Shown here: positions 55,185-64,000 of the stretch, piece by piece
Position numbering within the stretch: position 1 is the stretch's first letter
How the letters are laid out: every line of letters starts with the position of its first letter
From: SAR202 cluster bacterium
Lineage (GTDB): Bacteria > Chloroflexota > Dehalococcoidia > Lucifugimonadales > OSU-TB39
Assembly (NCBI GenBank): GCA_009392195.1
Contig: VFGY01000016.1
Span: 1 to 64,000 of the forward strand
Direction of reading: 5' to 3'
DNA length: 64,000 nt
Made by a program: the position numbers and the translations under genes
Notes under the pieces: model-generated
Database searches by the model: none
Told to the model about the DNA's origin: nothing
The model's input: only the letters and a program-made list of their open reading frames with translations

Positions 55185-57671
55185 ATGACAAGTAGCAGCA
55201 GATTTGAAAAATTTTCCGAAAGGGCTAGGCGAGTTTTATCGTATGCCCAAGAAGAAGCACAGAAGTTTGAACATAACTATATAGGTACGGAACACATACT
55301 ACTTGGCTTGGTTAGAGAGACGGAAGGTGTAGCTGCTAGGGTTTTGATTAATTTAGATATTGAATTAGATAAAGTAAAGTCTGCAGTTGAGTTTATTATC
55401 GAAAGGCAGGAAAAAGGATCAAGCAAAGAAATAGGATTAACTCCTACTTCCAAAAAAGTTATAGAGCTATCAGTTGATGAAGCTAGACGTCTAGGTCATC
55501 ACTACATTGGCACAGAGCATCTATTAATAGGCTTGATGAGGGAAGGGGATGGAGTTGCAGCCGGAGTGTTAGAAAGCCTAGGAATAAATCTTGAAAAATT
55601 AAGGGAAGAAACTGGACGTGTGTTGGTTCAGAGAACTCCAAAACCAAAGCCAGTCAATGCTAAAGCTACTGGTCGTACTCCTACATTGGATCAGCTTGGT
55701 ATTGATTTAACTGTTGCAGCTAAGGAAGGTAAACTGGACCCCACTGTTGGTAGAGACCAGGAAATAGAAAGAGTTACTCAAATACTAAGCAGGCGTACAA
55801 AGAATAATCCAGTTCTTGTTGGTGAGCCAGGAGTTGGTAAAACAGCAATAGTAGAAGCTCTAGCTCAGCGTATATCAGATAAAGATGTTCCCATAACATT
55901 AAAGGGTAAGAGACTTGTTACCTTAGAGATGGGATCTTTAGTGGCAGGCACTAAATATAGAGGTGAATTTGAAGAGCGTCTAAAAAAAGTAATAGAAGAA
56001 TTAAAATCCGCGGGTGATTGCGTTTTATTTATTGACGAAATTCATACTATGGTTGGGGCGGGAGCTGCTGAAGGAGCGGTGGATGCAGCTAATATATTGA
56101 AACCATCATTGGCTCGCGGGGAATTGCAATGTATAGGCGCGACCACTTCTGATGATTATCGTAAGTATATTGAGAGAGATCCGGCTCTTGAAAGAAGATT
56201 TCAACCCGTAAGTGTTAATGAACCGAATGTTGAAGATACTGTTGATATATTGAAAGGAGTTAAAGGAAGGTACGAAGAGCATCACCAACTGGATATAAGT
56301 GAAGATGCTGTAATGGTTGCTGCTAATATGGCTGCTAGATATATATCTGATCGTTTTATGCCTGATAAAGCTATCGATTTAATAGATGAAGCCGCTTCAA
56401 GGGTGAGAATAAATTTTGGGGCAATACCAAAACCATTGAAAGAAGCTTTGAAAGAACTGGATTCATTAAAAATGCAAAAAGATGAAGCTATTGTTGGTAA
56501 ACAATATGAACAGGCAGCTGAACTAAGAGACAAAGAAGTCAAATTGGTGAAAAAAATAGAAAAAATGGAGAAGGATTGGCAAGAAAAGCAACAGGCTGAA
56601 ATGCCTATAGTTGGGGCTGAGCATATAGAAGAAGTCGTAAGTATGTGGACGGGTATTCCATTGCAAAGATTGTCTGCCACAGAAACACAAAGGCTCATAA
56701 ATATGGAATCTGAGTTGAAAGAAAAGGTTGTCGGACAAGATGAAGCAATAGTTGAGGTGTCTAAAGCAGTAAGGAGAGCACGTTCTGGATTGAAAAGCCC
56801 CAAACGGCCAGTAGGAGTGTTTATATTTTCAGGTCCCACCGGAGTGGGTAAAACTTATTTAGTGCAAAAATTGTCTGAATTTATTTTTGGTAGTGAAGAT
56901 TCTGTGATTAGAGTAGACATGTCTGAATTTATGGAACGTCATTCCGTAGCTAGATTGGTTGGAGCACCTCCCGGTTATGTTGGTTATGACGAAGGTGGTC
57001 AATTGACTGAAGCTGTACGGAAAAAATCCTACTCTGTAATACTTTTGGATGAAATAGAAAAAGCGCATCCTGAAGTGTTCAACATACTGCTACAAATTTT
57101 TGATGATGGCCACTTGACTGATGCGAAAGGTAGGAAAGTTGATTTTCGTAATACTATAGTGGTGATGACTAGTAACATAGGCTCTGATTTGATAAATCAG
57201 GACAAAAGCCTAGGTTTTTCAACTAAAGCACTAGAAGATGAAGAAGAACAAGCTACATATAAAAGAGTGAAGTCAAATGTTTTAGATGAAATTAAGAAGT
57301 TTTTCCGTCCTGAATTTCTAAATAGGATAGATGGTACCGTTGTGTTTCATGCTCTTAGTAAATCGCATATGAAAGAAATTGTAGATTTAATGTTGAATGA
57401 AGTTTCGGTTGGATTATTTGAAAAAGCTATAACTCTGGAAGTTACGGATAAGGCTAAGGATTGGTTGTCTGAAAAAGGATACGATCCTCATTTCGGAGCA
57501 AGGCCTTTACGCAGAATGATACAAGACCATGTAGAAGATAAATTGTCTGATGCAGTTTTGGCAGGTGAATTTAGCCCTGGAGATACAGCTGTTGTTGATT
57601 TGAGCGATGATGGCGAGATTCAAGTGAGATGTGAATCGCCGATACCTGTAGCTCCTAAACAAAAAACTTAA
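55185..57671 (+). CDS. clpC: ClpC-type AAA+ protease ATPase
   Basis: An 828-residue unfoldase working with ClpP. It has two Clp_N repeats ([12 protein letters not shown] and [12 protein letters not shown]), NBD1 with [15 protein letters not shown], a UVR motif ([12 protein letters not shown]) in the middle region, and NBD2 with [14 protein letters not shown] and Arg finger region [17 protein letters not shown] precedes the ATG. clpP, mcsA/mcsB and ctsR are not nearby, and no CtsR box was seen upstream. Confidence 0.96.
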   Translation: MTSSSRFEKFSERARRVLSYAQEEAQKFEHNYIGTEHILLGLVRETEGVAARVLINLDIELDKVKSAVEFIIERQEKGSSKEIGLTPTSKKVIELSVDEARRLGHHYIGTEHLLIGLMREGDGVAAGVLESLGINLEKLREETGRVLVQRTPKPKPVNAKATGRTPTLDQLGIDLTVAAKEGKLDPTVGRDQEIERVTQILSRRTKNNPVLVGEPGVGKTAIVEALAQRISDKDVPITLKGKRLVTLEMGSLVAGTKYRGEFEERLKKVIEELKSAGDCVLFIDEIHTMVGAGAAEGAVDAANILKPSLARGELQCIGATTSDDYRKYIERDPALERRFQPVSVNEPNVEDTVDILKGVKGRYEEHHQLDISEDAVMVAANMAARYISDRFMPDKAIDLIDEAASRVRINFGAIPKPLKEALKELDSLKMQKDEAIVGKQYEQAAELRDKEVKLVKKIEKMEKDWQEKQQAEMPIVGAEHIEEVVSMWTGIPLQRLSATETQRLINMESELKEKVVGQDEAIVEVSKAVRRARSGLKSPKRPVGVFIFSGPTGVGKTYLVQKLSEFIFGSEDSVIRVDMSEFMERHSVARLVGAPPGYVGYDEGGQLTEAVRKKSYSVILLDEIEKAHPEVFNILLQIFDDGHLTDAKGRKVDFRNTIVVMTSNIGSDLINQDKSLGFSTKALEDEEEQATYKRVKSNVLDEIKKFFRPEFLNRIDGTVVFHALSKSHMKEIVDLMLNEVSVGLFEKAITLEVTDKAKDWLSEKGYDPHFGARPLRRMIQDHVEDKLSDAVLAGEFSPGDTAVVDLSDDGEIQVRCESPIPVAPKQKT

Positions 57672-57788
57672 TTGAATCCAATAATTTTATATTAGTCATT
57701 TATTTTTAAAACCTGTTGATGTTGTTTAAGTTTCTTTTCATGTCCGATTGTAACTACCATTGGTTATTTGAAAATAAAAATTAAGTTA

Positions 57789-59180
57789 ATGCCAGAATTC
57801 CAATACAAATGTAACAATTGTGAACGAATTGCACTCAGGTGGGAGGGTAAATGTTCCAGTTGTGGTGAATGGGGTAGTCTGGAAGAAACTCCTGTTAGTA
57901 GTGATGTAAAATTTTCGTTTGGATTTGATAATCCACAACCAACAATCGAATTATCAAAAATCTATGATAAAGAAGATTCTCGGTATAAATTTTTTTCTCC
58001 AGAACTGAATATGGTTTTTGGAGGTGGTTTAGTTCCTGGTAGTGTCACTCTTATTGCAGGTGACCCTGGAGTAGGGAAATCGACTTTATTACTGAAAATA
58101 TCAAGCCAAATTTGTTCAGAAAACAACAAAGTAGCTTATATATCAGGAGAAGAATCTGGTTCACAATTAAAGTCTAGGTCCAAACGTTTGGGTATATCAG
58201 GTAATGGTATGTATGTTTTGGAAACTTCTGATATTAATTATATTTTAAATCAATTAGATGGATTAAAGCCTAAGACAGTAGTCATTGATTCAGTAAATAC
58301 ATTGTATGATGACTCCGTTGAATCACCCCAAGGCAGCATCAATCAACTTAAGAGTTCTGTGAGTCGAATTACGCATTGGGCGAAAAGCAAAAATACACCC
58401 GTTATATTGATTGGACATGTTACAAAAGTGGGTGATATTGCAGGGCCGAGGGTACTTGAGCATATGGTTGATACTGTTATGTATATGGAAAGTGAACGTT
58501 TAGGAATAAACCGAATATTGAGATGTATCAAGAATAGGTTTGGTTCAACGAATGAGATAGCAATTTTCACAATGGATAAAAATGGTTTAAATGATTTGGA
58601 AGACCCAAGTAAGGCTTTTCTGTCAGATATAAATTCTAATCACGTAGGATCAAGTATGATAATTGCTCTGCATGGTACTAGACCGATAATTGTAGAAATT
58701 CAAGCACTAACTAGCAAATCATATTCCCCAGTGCCTAGAAGAATTTCAACAGGAGTAGATTTAGACAGGATTTTGTTGTTGACTACTGTAGTGAATAGGA
58801 AACTTGGTTTGAATGTTGCCTCACAAGATTTAATAGTTAATGTCACAGGAGGTTTCAAGGTATCTGAAACGGCAGGTGATTTAGGAATATCAATGGCTAT
58901 AATCTCAAGTTTGCTCAATGAACCTTTAAAGTCTCATCTAGCTATCATAGGGGAAGTAGGATTAGCAGGAGAAATTAGACAAGTTCCCTATATGGGAAAA
59001 AGAATTAGCGATGCCACAAAATTGGGTTTCAAAAGATTACTTCTTCCAAATCATGGTGTTAAGGACATTGCTGATGTTGACCTGAAAGCAATAGAGTTGA
59101 TAAAAGTCGATAATATATATGATGCAGCTACTACAATATTTGACTCAAAAATACTAAATAGTGATAAGCAGGGAAAATGA
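57789..59180 (+). CDS. radA: DNA repair protein RadA
   Basis: A 463-residue RecA-like branch-migration helicase. It has a zinc finger (CNNCERIALRWEGKCSSC), Walker A GDPGVGKSTLLLKIS, the RadA KNRFGSTNE motif and a C-terminal Lon-protease-like domain (GVDLDRILLLTTVV; GEVGLAGEIRQVP). ATG 57789 gives the conserved start; TTG 57768 would add seven residues. larC overlaps it by 4 bases (ATGA). Confidence 0.95.
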   Translation: MPEFQYKCNNCERIALRWEGKCSSCGEWGSLEETPVSSDVKFSFGFDNPQPTIELSKIYDKEDSRYKFFSPELNMVFGGGLVPGSVTLIAGDPGVGKSTLLLKISSQICSENNKVAYISGEESGSQLKSRSKRLGISGNGMYVLETSDINYILNQLDGLKPKTVVIDSVNTLYDDSVESPQGSINQLKSSVSRITHWAKSKNTPVILIGHVTKVGDIAGPRVLEHMVDTVMYMESERLGINRILRCIKNRFGSTNEIAIFTMDKNGLNDLEDPSKAFLSDINSNHVGSSMIIALHGTRPIIVEIQALTSKSYSPVPRRISTGVDLDRILLLTTVVNRKLGLNVASQDLIVNVTGGFKVSETAGDLGISMAIISSLLNEPLKSHLAIIGEVGLAGEIRQVPYMGKRISDATKLGFKRLLLPNHGVKDIADVDLKAIELIKVDNIYDAATTIFDSKILNSDKQGK

Positions 59181-60364
59181 TTGAAAGATATGCATATATA
59201 AGAGCTGTTGGAGGAATATCCGGGGATATGCTTTTAGGTGCTTTGATTGACCTAGGTGCAGATGTCGATTTTATAAATGAACAATTAAATTCTTTAAACA
59301 TCGGTAAAATAGAATTGGAATTTTATAAAGGAACTCGTAAAGGGGTTTCTGGTATTGGATTGAGTCCATTGAAAGAGGTTTTGCTATCAGATTCTTACAC
59401 TTTCAAACAATTCATCAAAATTATTGAGGATTCTCCCTTAACTTCTTCTGTGCGTAAGAAAGCTCTATTGACCTTTAAAAATCTATTGAAAGCTGAGCAA
59501 ATAGTTCACGGATCAGATGAAGTTGAATTACATGAATTAGGTTCTATTGATACTATTATTGATGTTGTCGGTGTAGTATCTGGTTTTGAGTCACTTAAAA
59601 TAGATAGGATGTTTTGTTCTGCTTTGCCTGCAGGGTGTGGATTCATTAAATCTGGACATGGATTAATGTCTATACCTGCTCCTGCGGTTCTAGAATTGAT
59701 TAAGATGTCAAATTCTAAGTTATTAACTAATAGTAATTACTTTGAGGATTCAATAGAGATGATTACTCCTACAGGTGTAGCTTTGGCTACCACATTGGCT
59801 GAATTTTCGGATCCAATCATGAATGTAATGGAAACAGGGTTTGGGTTAGGAACAAGAGATATTGAAAAGTATCCTAATGTAGTTGAAATTTGGATGGGAG
59901 AGAGCATGTCAAATTCAGTAACCAATAAATATTCATTACTTGAAACGAATATAGATGATATGAGCTCGGAGTTAATTGGATATGTTCAAGAAAGACTCTT
60001 TGACTCAGGTGTTTTAGATGTCTGGACATCCCCTATTTATATGAAAAAAAATAGGCCGGCCGTAAAAATATCTTGTATTTTGCCTGTTGGTCTTGAAGAA
60101 AAAATAGCTCACCTTCTGATGAAAGAAACTAGTACATTTGGTATTAGGGTAACAAGTATTTCCCGATATGAGGCTGACAGAAAAATTCAAAAAATCAACA
60201 CTGAATTTGGTGAAATAAACGTCAAATTAAAAATCGTTGATGGTAAAGTAATAGATGTTTATCCTGAATATGAGGATTGTAGAAGAATAGCAGTAGAGGA
60301 AAATATTCCGTTACAAAAAGTTATAAGACTAGCGCAGTTAGAATCGAACCGACTATTGGATTAA
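59177..60364 (+). CDS. larC: LarC nickel insertion protein
   Basis: A 395-residue LarC that inserts nickel into the pyridinium-thiocarboxylate (NPN) cofactor of lactate racemase and similar enzymes. It begins GGISGDMLLGALIDLGADVD and has SIDTIIDVVGVV, ITPTGVALATTLAEF, LETNIDDMSSELIGYVQERL and SPIYMKKNRPAVKISCI. It is one uninterrupted frame, unlike the frameshifted larC1/larC2 of Lactobacillus. larA, larB and larE are not in the window. The start overlaps the radA stop (ATGA). Confidence 0.92.
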   Translation: MIERYAYIRAVGGISGDMLLGALIDLGADVDFINEQLNSLNIGKIELEFYKGTRKGVSGIGLSPLKEVLLSDSYTFKQFIKIIEDSPLTSSVRKKALLTFKNLLKAEQIVHGSDEVELHELGSIDTIIDVVGVVSGFESLKIDRMFCSALPAGCGFIKSGHGLMSIPAPAVLELIKMSNSKLLTNSNYFEDSIEMITPTGVALATTLAEFSDPIMNVMETGFGLGTRDIEKYPNVVEIWMGESMSNSVTNKYSLLETNIDDMSSELIGYVQERLFDSGVLDVWTSPIYMKKNRPAVKISCILPVGLEEKIAHLLMKETSTFGIRVTSISRYEADRKIQKINTEFGEINVKLKIVDGKVIDVYPEYEDCRRIAVEENIPLQKVIRLAQLESNRLLD

Positions 60365-60454
60365 TGTATGCAGAATTTTGAATTATCAGTTTTATGTATG
60401 TTGGGGAAATGATAAAATCTAACGTTATATATATGTATTTATCAGGCAAAAAAA

Positions 60455-61642
60455 ATGACTGTTGAACCGAAATTAGTTTACATGGATCATGCAGCTACGA
60501 CTCCTATAAGGGAAGAAGTTTTAGAGCAAATGATTCCATACATGAAACAATATTATGGAAATCCATCGAGCATATATACTCTTGCACAAGAGTCAAGACG
60601 GGCAATAGATGAGTCGAGAGAAAATGTCGCTCATTTAATCGGGGCGAGGACCAGAGATATCATATTCACATCCGGTGGTACTGAATCAGATAATGCTGCC
60701 TTGAAAGGGACTGCAGCAGCATTACGCTCTATGGGTAACCATATAATAACCAGCAGCATCGAACATCATGCTGTTTTGCATGCATGTCAACAATTAGAGG
60801 ATCTAGGGTTTGAGATTACATATTTGCCAGTGGATAAATATGGTTTAATTGATCCTGATGATGTGGGTAGGGCTATTAAAAAAGATACTATATTAACTAG
60901 CATAATGATGGCTAATAATGAAATAGGTTCTATTCAACCAATTAAAGATATTGCTCGGGTAGTTAAAGAAAAATCCAATAAACTTAATACCAAGATATTG
61001 GTTCATACCGATGCGGTACAAGCAGTAGGATCGGAAGAAGTTAATGTTAATGAACTAGGAGTAGACTTACTTAGTCTCAGTGCGCACAAATTTTATGGAC
61101 CTAAAGGGATAGGTGCATTATATATTCGTAGAGGTACTCCATTCGAACCTTTGATAGTCGGCGGAGGGCAAGAAAATCAACGTAGGTCTGGTACTGAAAA
61201 TGTAGCCAACATAGTTGGTTCCTCTATAGCTTTGTCCTTGGCTATACAAAATTTATCTGAAACTAAAAATTCTTGTAAATTATTGAGAGATGAAATAACA
61301 TCTAGGATTTTAGAAAACATACCGCGAACGACCTTAAATGGACACCCGACGAAGAGACTTGTAAATAATGCTAATATATCTTTCCATGGGTTAGAGGGAG
61401 AATCAATTTTATTGGGTTTGGATTTAGCAGGTATATCTGCTTCTAGTGGTAGTGCATGTACCTCAGGTTCTTTAGAACCTTCTCATGTTTTATTAGCTAC
61501 AGGCCAATCTGCAGAAATTGCTCAAAGTAGTGTTAGATTTACCGTTGGTTATGAAAATACAAAACAAGATGTTGATTATTTATTATCGGTTATTGTTCCC
61601 TTGGTAGATAAATTAAGGGAACTTTCTTCAATTTCAGTTTAA
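60455..61642 (+). CDS. iscS: Cysteine desulfurase (IscS/NifS family)
   Basis: A 395-residue PLP enzyme giving persulfide sulfur for Fe-S clusters and thiolation. [46 protein letters not shown], the PLP Lys in [17 protein letters not shown] and the catalytic-loop Cys in [17 protein letters not shown] show a class I desulfurase. No iscU or mnmA follows; thioredoxin does. It could supply sulfur to MoaD and the A-type carrier. Confidence 0.94.
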   Translation: MTVEPKLVYMDHAATTPIREEVLEQMIPYMKQYYGNPSSIYTLAQESRRAIDESRENVAHLIGARTRDIIFTSGGTESDNAALKGTAAALRSMGNHIITSSIEHHAVLHACQQLEDLGFEITYLPVDKYGLIDPDDVGRAIKKDTILTSIMMANNEIGSIQPIKDIARVVKEKSNKLNTKILVHTDAVQAVGSEEVNVNELGVDLLSLSAHKFYGPKGIGALYIRRGTPFEPLIVGGGQENQRRSGTENVANIVGSSIALSLAIQNLSETKNSCKLLRDEITSRILENIPRTTLNGHPTKRLVNNANISFHGLEGESILLGLDLAGISASSGSACTSGSLEPSHVLLATGQSAEIAQSSVRFTVGYENTKQDVDYLLSVIVPLVDKLRELSSISV

Positions 61643-61665
61643 AAAATTTTGTTGAGAGGTGAAAA

Positions 61666-61992
61666 ATGAGTAGTCCTGTTAATGTAACAGAACAGACTTT
61701 TAATGAAGAAGTTTTAGGTTCAGAGGTACCAGTAGTGGTCGACTTTTGGGCTGAATGGTGTGGTCCTTGTAAGATGATTGCTCCGATTTTGGAAGAATTA
61801 GCGCAAGAATATGATGGTAAAATCAAATTTGCTAAGATTGATGTTGATTCGAATCCGAATTTAGCTAGTAACTACGGAATTAGAGGAATACCTAATCTTA
61901 CAATATTTGAAAAAGGCGAAGTAGCTGGCCAGTTAGTAGGTGCACATCCAAAAGCTACTATAAAGAAAAGGCTAGATGAAAGTATTTCATAA
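61666..61992 (+). CDS. trxA: Thioredoxin
   Basis: A 108-residue cytoplasmic thioredoxin with active site FWAEWCGPCKMIAP, cis-Pro in IRGIPNLTIF and the closing GAHPKATIKKRL. No signal peptide. GAGAGGTG precedes the ATG. It is 24 bases after the cysteine desulfurase, likely the same transcript. Confidence 0.96.
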   Translation: MSSPVNVTEQTFNEEVLGSEVPVVVDFWAEWCGPCKMIAPILEELAQEYDGKIKFAKIDVDSNPNLASNYGIRGIPNLTIFEKGEVAGQLVGAHPKATIKKRLDESIS

Positions 61993-62020
61993 GAATTGAA
62001 ACCTATATCTTTTATAGTTT

Positions 62021-62647
62021 TTAAGTATTTAAAAAAGATTCTATAATATGTTCGAAGTTAGGGGGTATATGAGGTCCGAATGGGTCAAACCTAGTTCCTA
62101 AAACCCAATTATGTTCGTCGCTTTCAAAGGCTTCAATTATCCCATTTTCAACTGAATAACAACTTGCCCTTAGGATGTCAGATTTTTCAGTAATTGATAT
62201 TCCGTAAGAGTTTGGTTGCCCGATTCTCATCAATCCAGCATATCCAATTATTGTAGTTAACTTACTTCCAGGTGATATGAAGATGTCCTTCCGTTTCTGA
62301 TTTGATTCGTTTGGGACAACTGGTGGGGTGAATTTAGGATATTTGCCCCCCAATGCCAAATTAATAACATGCATTCCTAGGTTGATTCCTAAAATTGGCA
62401 TGTCATTCATTAAAGCTGATTTTGTAGTTGTGAGTAGGTTGGTTGGTATCTTAAGATCCGAGTTGTTTTCTTTAAGAAAATCTTCTGAACCAGTAATTAT
62501 CAAAGCATCAAAGTTGCTTGTAATTATTGGAGATTTAACTAAATCGTCCCAGAGATTTATGGATACCAATGAAACTTCTTTTAATTTTGAAGATATTATC
62601 TTTGTCTCATTGATTGAAAGAGATAAGATGATAATATTTTTTTCCAA
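62021..62647 (-). CDS. Class I glutamine-amidotransferase-like protein without catalytic residues
   Basis: A 208-residue protein with the fold pattern of C26/class I glutamine amidotransferases: ALIITGSEDF, then ILGINLGMHVINLALGG, where the nucleophile Cys of GIC-G is Asn, and NWVLGTRFDPFG, where the usual Q-W-H-P-E is R-F-D-P-F. The HHQ-type segment is also absent. It is therefore probably not a glutaminase; it may bind a ligand or act in a complex. It converges on trxA and lies 60 bases after the Sdh pair. Confidence 0.7.
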   Translation of the reverse strand: MEKNIIILSLSINETKIISSKLKEVSLVSINLWDDLVKSPIITSNFDALIITGSEDFLKENNSDLKIPTNLLTTTKSALMNDMPILGINLGMHVINLALGGKYPKFTPPVVPNESNQKRKDIFISPGSKLTTIIGYAGLMRIGQPNSYGISITEKSDILRASCYSVENGIIEAFESDEHNWVLGTRFDPFGPHIPPNFEHIIESFLNT

Positions 62648-62707
62648 CTATCGGTCCTGTTTATGACAAATAAATTGCAAATTTGAGTACATGCTTGACA
62701 ATGGATA

Positions 62708-63598
62708 TTACGGTCTAACAAATAAGAGGGATAAAATCTTTTCTGAGGATATGATATGCCTATTTAATTTTAAAGCTTTGGGGTCAATACCTAACGATAA
62801 CCCCAACATTTGAGGTAGATGTAAAATAGGAAGGCCTATTGTATGACCAGCAGCTTTTGAGGCTTGAGGTTGATATCCGTCAAGATTTAGGTGGCATAAT
62901 GGGCAGGGTGTGACCATAGCATCAGCACCATTATTTTTGGCCTCATCTGTATGCTTTGCAACCATGTTTACTGAATTTGATTCATTTATCATTAGTATAG
63001 GAAAACCACAGCAAAGGTTTTTGCCAGTAAAATCAGTAACTTCTGCTCCAACAGCTTCAATTATTGTTTCAAGAGAAGTTTCTCTTTCTGGGTGTCCTGA
63101 AAAGTCTAATGCAGTACTTGGTCTAACAATATAACAACCATAAAATGGAGCAAATTTTAATCCTTTCAGCGGATGTTTGACTAATGATTTAAGTTTGTCT
63201 ATCCCGATGTCTTCAATTATCGCCCATAGCAGGTGCTTCGGTTCTAGATTGCCACTGTATTCTAAACCTTCTTCAGCTAATGACTCGTTGATTTCTTTGA
63301 GGTATTCTGGATTGTCTTTCATCCGTTTGTTTGCTTGGGACATTACTCCTTGGCAAGTACTACAGATAGTAAGTAGAGGATTGCCTGACTTTTCTGCTAA
63401 TGCAAAATTTCTAGCATTTAGCGTGTCTCCAAGTTTTTGGTTTTTTTCTTGTAGTATTCCCGAACCAGTACAAGAGGCTCCTTTCATAGATTCATAATCA
63501 AGCTCTATTCCTAAAATAGAACAGACTTCCATTGTTGATACAAATAATTCAGGGCATGCACCTCTTGAGACACATCCAGGGAAAAATGCATATTTCAT
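62708..63598 (-). CDS. CCG-domain subunit (SdhE/HdrB-like) of a succinate dehydrogenase or reductase
   Basis: A 296-residue protein with two Cys-rich CCG domains: FFPGCVSRG and CSTCQGVM in the first; FYGCYIVRP, NLCCGFPIL and TPCPLCHLNLD in the second. These bind iron-sulfur clusters in heterodisulfide reductase HdrB and in SdhE of non-classical succinate:quinone oxidoreductases. It follows the SdhB-like gene, so the SdhE reading is preferred. No signal peptide or membrane helix is visible. Confidence 0.8.
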   Translation of the reverse strand: MKYAFFPGCVSRGACPELFVSTMEVCSILGIELDYESMKGASCTGSGILQEKNQKLGDTLNARNFALAEKSGNPLLTICSTCQGVMSQANKRMKDNPEYLKEINESLAEEGLEYSGNLEPKHLLWAIIEDIGIDKLKSLVKHPLKGLKFAPFYGCYIVRPSTALDFSGHPERETSLETIIEAVGAEVTDFTGKNLCCGFPILMINESNSVNMVAKHTDEAKNNGADAMVTPCPLCHLNLDGYQPQASKAAGHTIGLPILHLPQMLGLSLGIDPKALKLNRHIISSEKILSLLFVRP

Positions 63599-63600
63599 AT

Positions 63601-64000
63601 TTATTTCTCTACTTTTTTGAAAAGATTTTTCACGAATTTTTGATTGGGATTTTTGAAATGTATAGGAGATGGAGCTCGTTTTTTCAATGCAAATCTAAGT
63701 CCTGGAAGCATCAATTTTACGATTTCCTTGATGTTAAATATTCCTTTACTTTCTAGTGGTAATCTGAATTCATCAATCCGACCACTATGTTCAATATGGT
63801 TACTAGCTGCTTTTGCATGTTTGGCACCGTATGTATTATCTAAACCATTAGTTAAAGCTATATCTCTGAGTTCCATTATCCTATCCATTGGGTCGACGCC
63901 TTTAGGACAAACTTCGACGCATTGCATACATCTAGTGCAATCCCAAAATCCGCCATCTTCGTCGTTTAAATCTTTCAACCTATCGATTTTTTTTGAGTCT
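63601..64000 (-). CDS. Succinate dehydrogenase iron-sulfur subunit, C-terminal part
   Basis: The frame runs to the window edge on the minus strand, so the 5' end is missing. The visible ~130 residues include the SdhB-type ferredoxin motif WDCTRCMQCVEVCPKGVDP (CxxCxxxCP) and a tail (IDEFRLPLESKGIFNIKEIV) like that of HdrC-type proteins. The first start inside the window, a TTG at 63978, is not the real one, because conserved residues precede it. It is 2 bases from the CCG-domain gene. Confidence 0.85.
   Translation of the reverse strand, partial: DSKKIDRLKDLNDEDGGFWDCTRCMQCVEVCPKGVDPMDRIMELRDIALTNGLDNTYGAKHAKAASNHIEHSGRIDEFRLPLESKGIFNIKEIVKLMLPGLRFALKKRAPSPIHFKNPNQKFVKNLFKKVEK

Noticed and set aside
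56282-56839. 185-codon frame opposite clpC
   Set aside because: It is the complement of well-conserved ClpC sequence, including NBD2, and has no ribosome site.

Overview
The window is a dense, AT-rich piece of bacterial chromosome (roughly one third G+C by eye, not counted) with about 60 protein genes, two tRNAs, a 5S rRNA and one candidate small RNA. I see no phage, transposon, CRISPR or integration signature. Gene content suggests a Chloroflexota bacterium, probably a SAR202-like marine Dehalococcoidia. The clues are DnaC/DnaD-type helicase loading, ClpC, small-type PurL/PurQ, a Sdh pair with a CCG-domain subunit, and a 5S gene not linked to 16S/23S. That placement is inference; no 16S gene is present to test it. 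Genes are tightly packed, convergent genes often end within a few bases of each other, and only one textbook hairpin-plus-T terminator was found.

Layout: 1-4184 (minus) is a replication block: a helicase loader with two AAA+ domains, DnaD, DnaB and ribosomal protein bL9. 4.4-13.1 kb (plus) has rpsP-khpA-rimM, yebC-ruvC-ruvA, a methyltransferase, an HtrA-type lipoprotein protease, uvrB, and a SufT-like/Mrp iron-sulfur pair. 13-23 kb is metabolic: a DegT aminotransferase, a squalene/phytoene synthase, an ABC ATPase, a hydroxyacid dehydrogenase-PHP hydrolase-SDR cluster, and acetyl-CoA synthetase. 23.3-27.6 kb holds moaD-moaE, tRNA-Ser, miaB, nadA and nadC. 27.6-35 kb (minus) is a long run: dtd, FmdB zinc ribbon, purL-purQ, yqeY, gltX, rluD, lspA.

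35-40 kb holds a 52-residue membrane protein, threonine synthase, an aminotransferase, two exported proteins (YtkA/FixH-like and thioredoxin-fold), the candidate small RNA and a CAT tRNA. 40-52.8 kb has an AceE-like E1, a cyclophilin lipoprotein, a VWA-like membrane protein, glycerate kinase, an M20 amidohydrolase, an M1 aminopeptidase, gmk and aroA. 52.9-64 kb has an A-type Fe-S carrier with a Gly/Cys/His tail, the lone 5S gene, an S1-domain protein, clpC, radA, larC, a cysteine desulfurase, thioredoxin, a glutamine-amidotransferase-like protein without its catalytic residues, and the end of a succinate dehydrogenase operon.

Most worth a second look: the orphan ~100-nt RNA at 39260-39359, which has a near-consensus promoter, an exposed CCUCCUU motif and a perfect terminator; the Gly/Cys/His-tailed Fe-S carrier; the tandem-AAA+ helicase loader; two genes whose Shine-Dalgarno sites point to CTG and ATA start codons; and an Mrp protein without its bridging cysteines.
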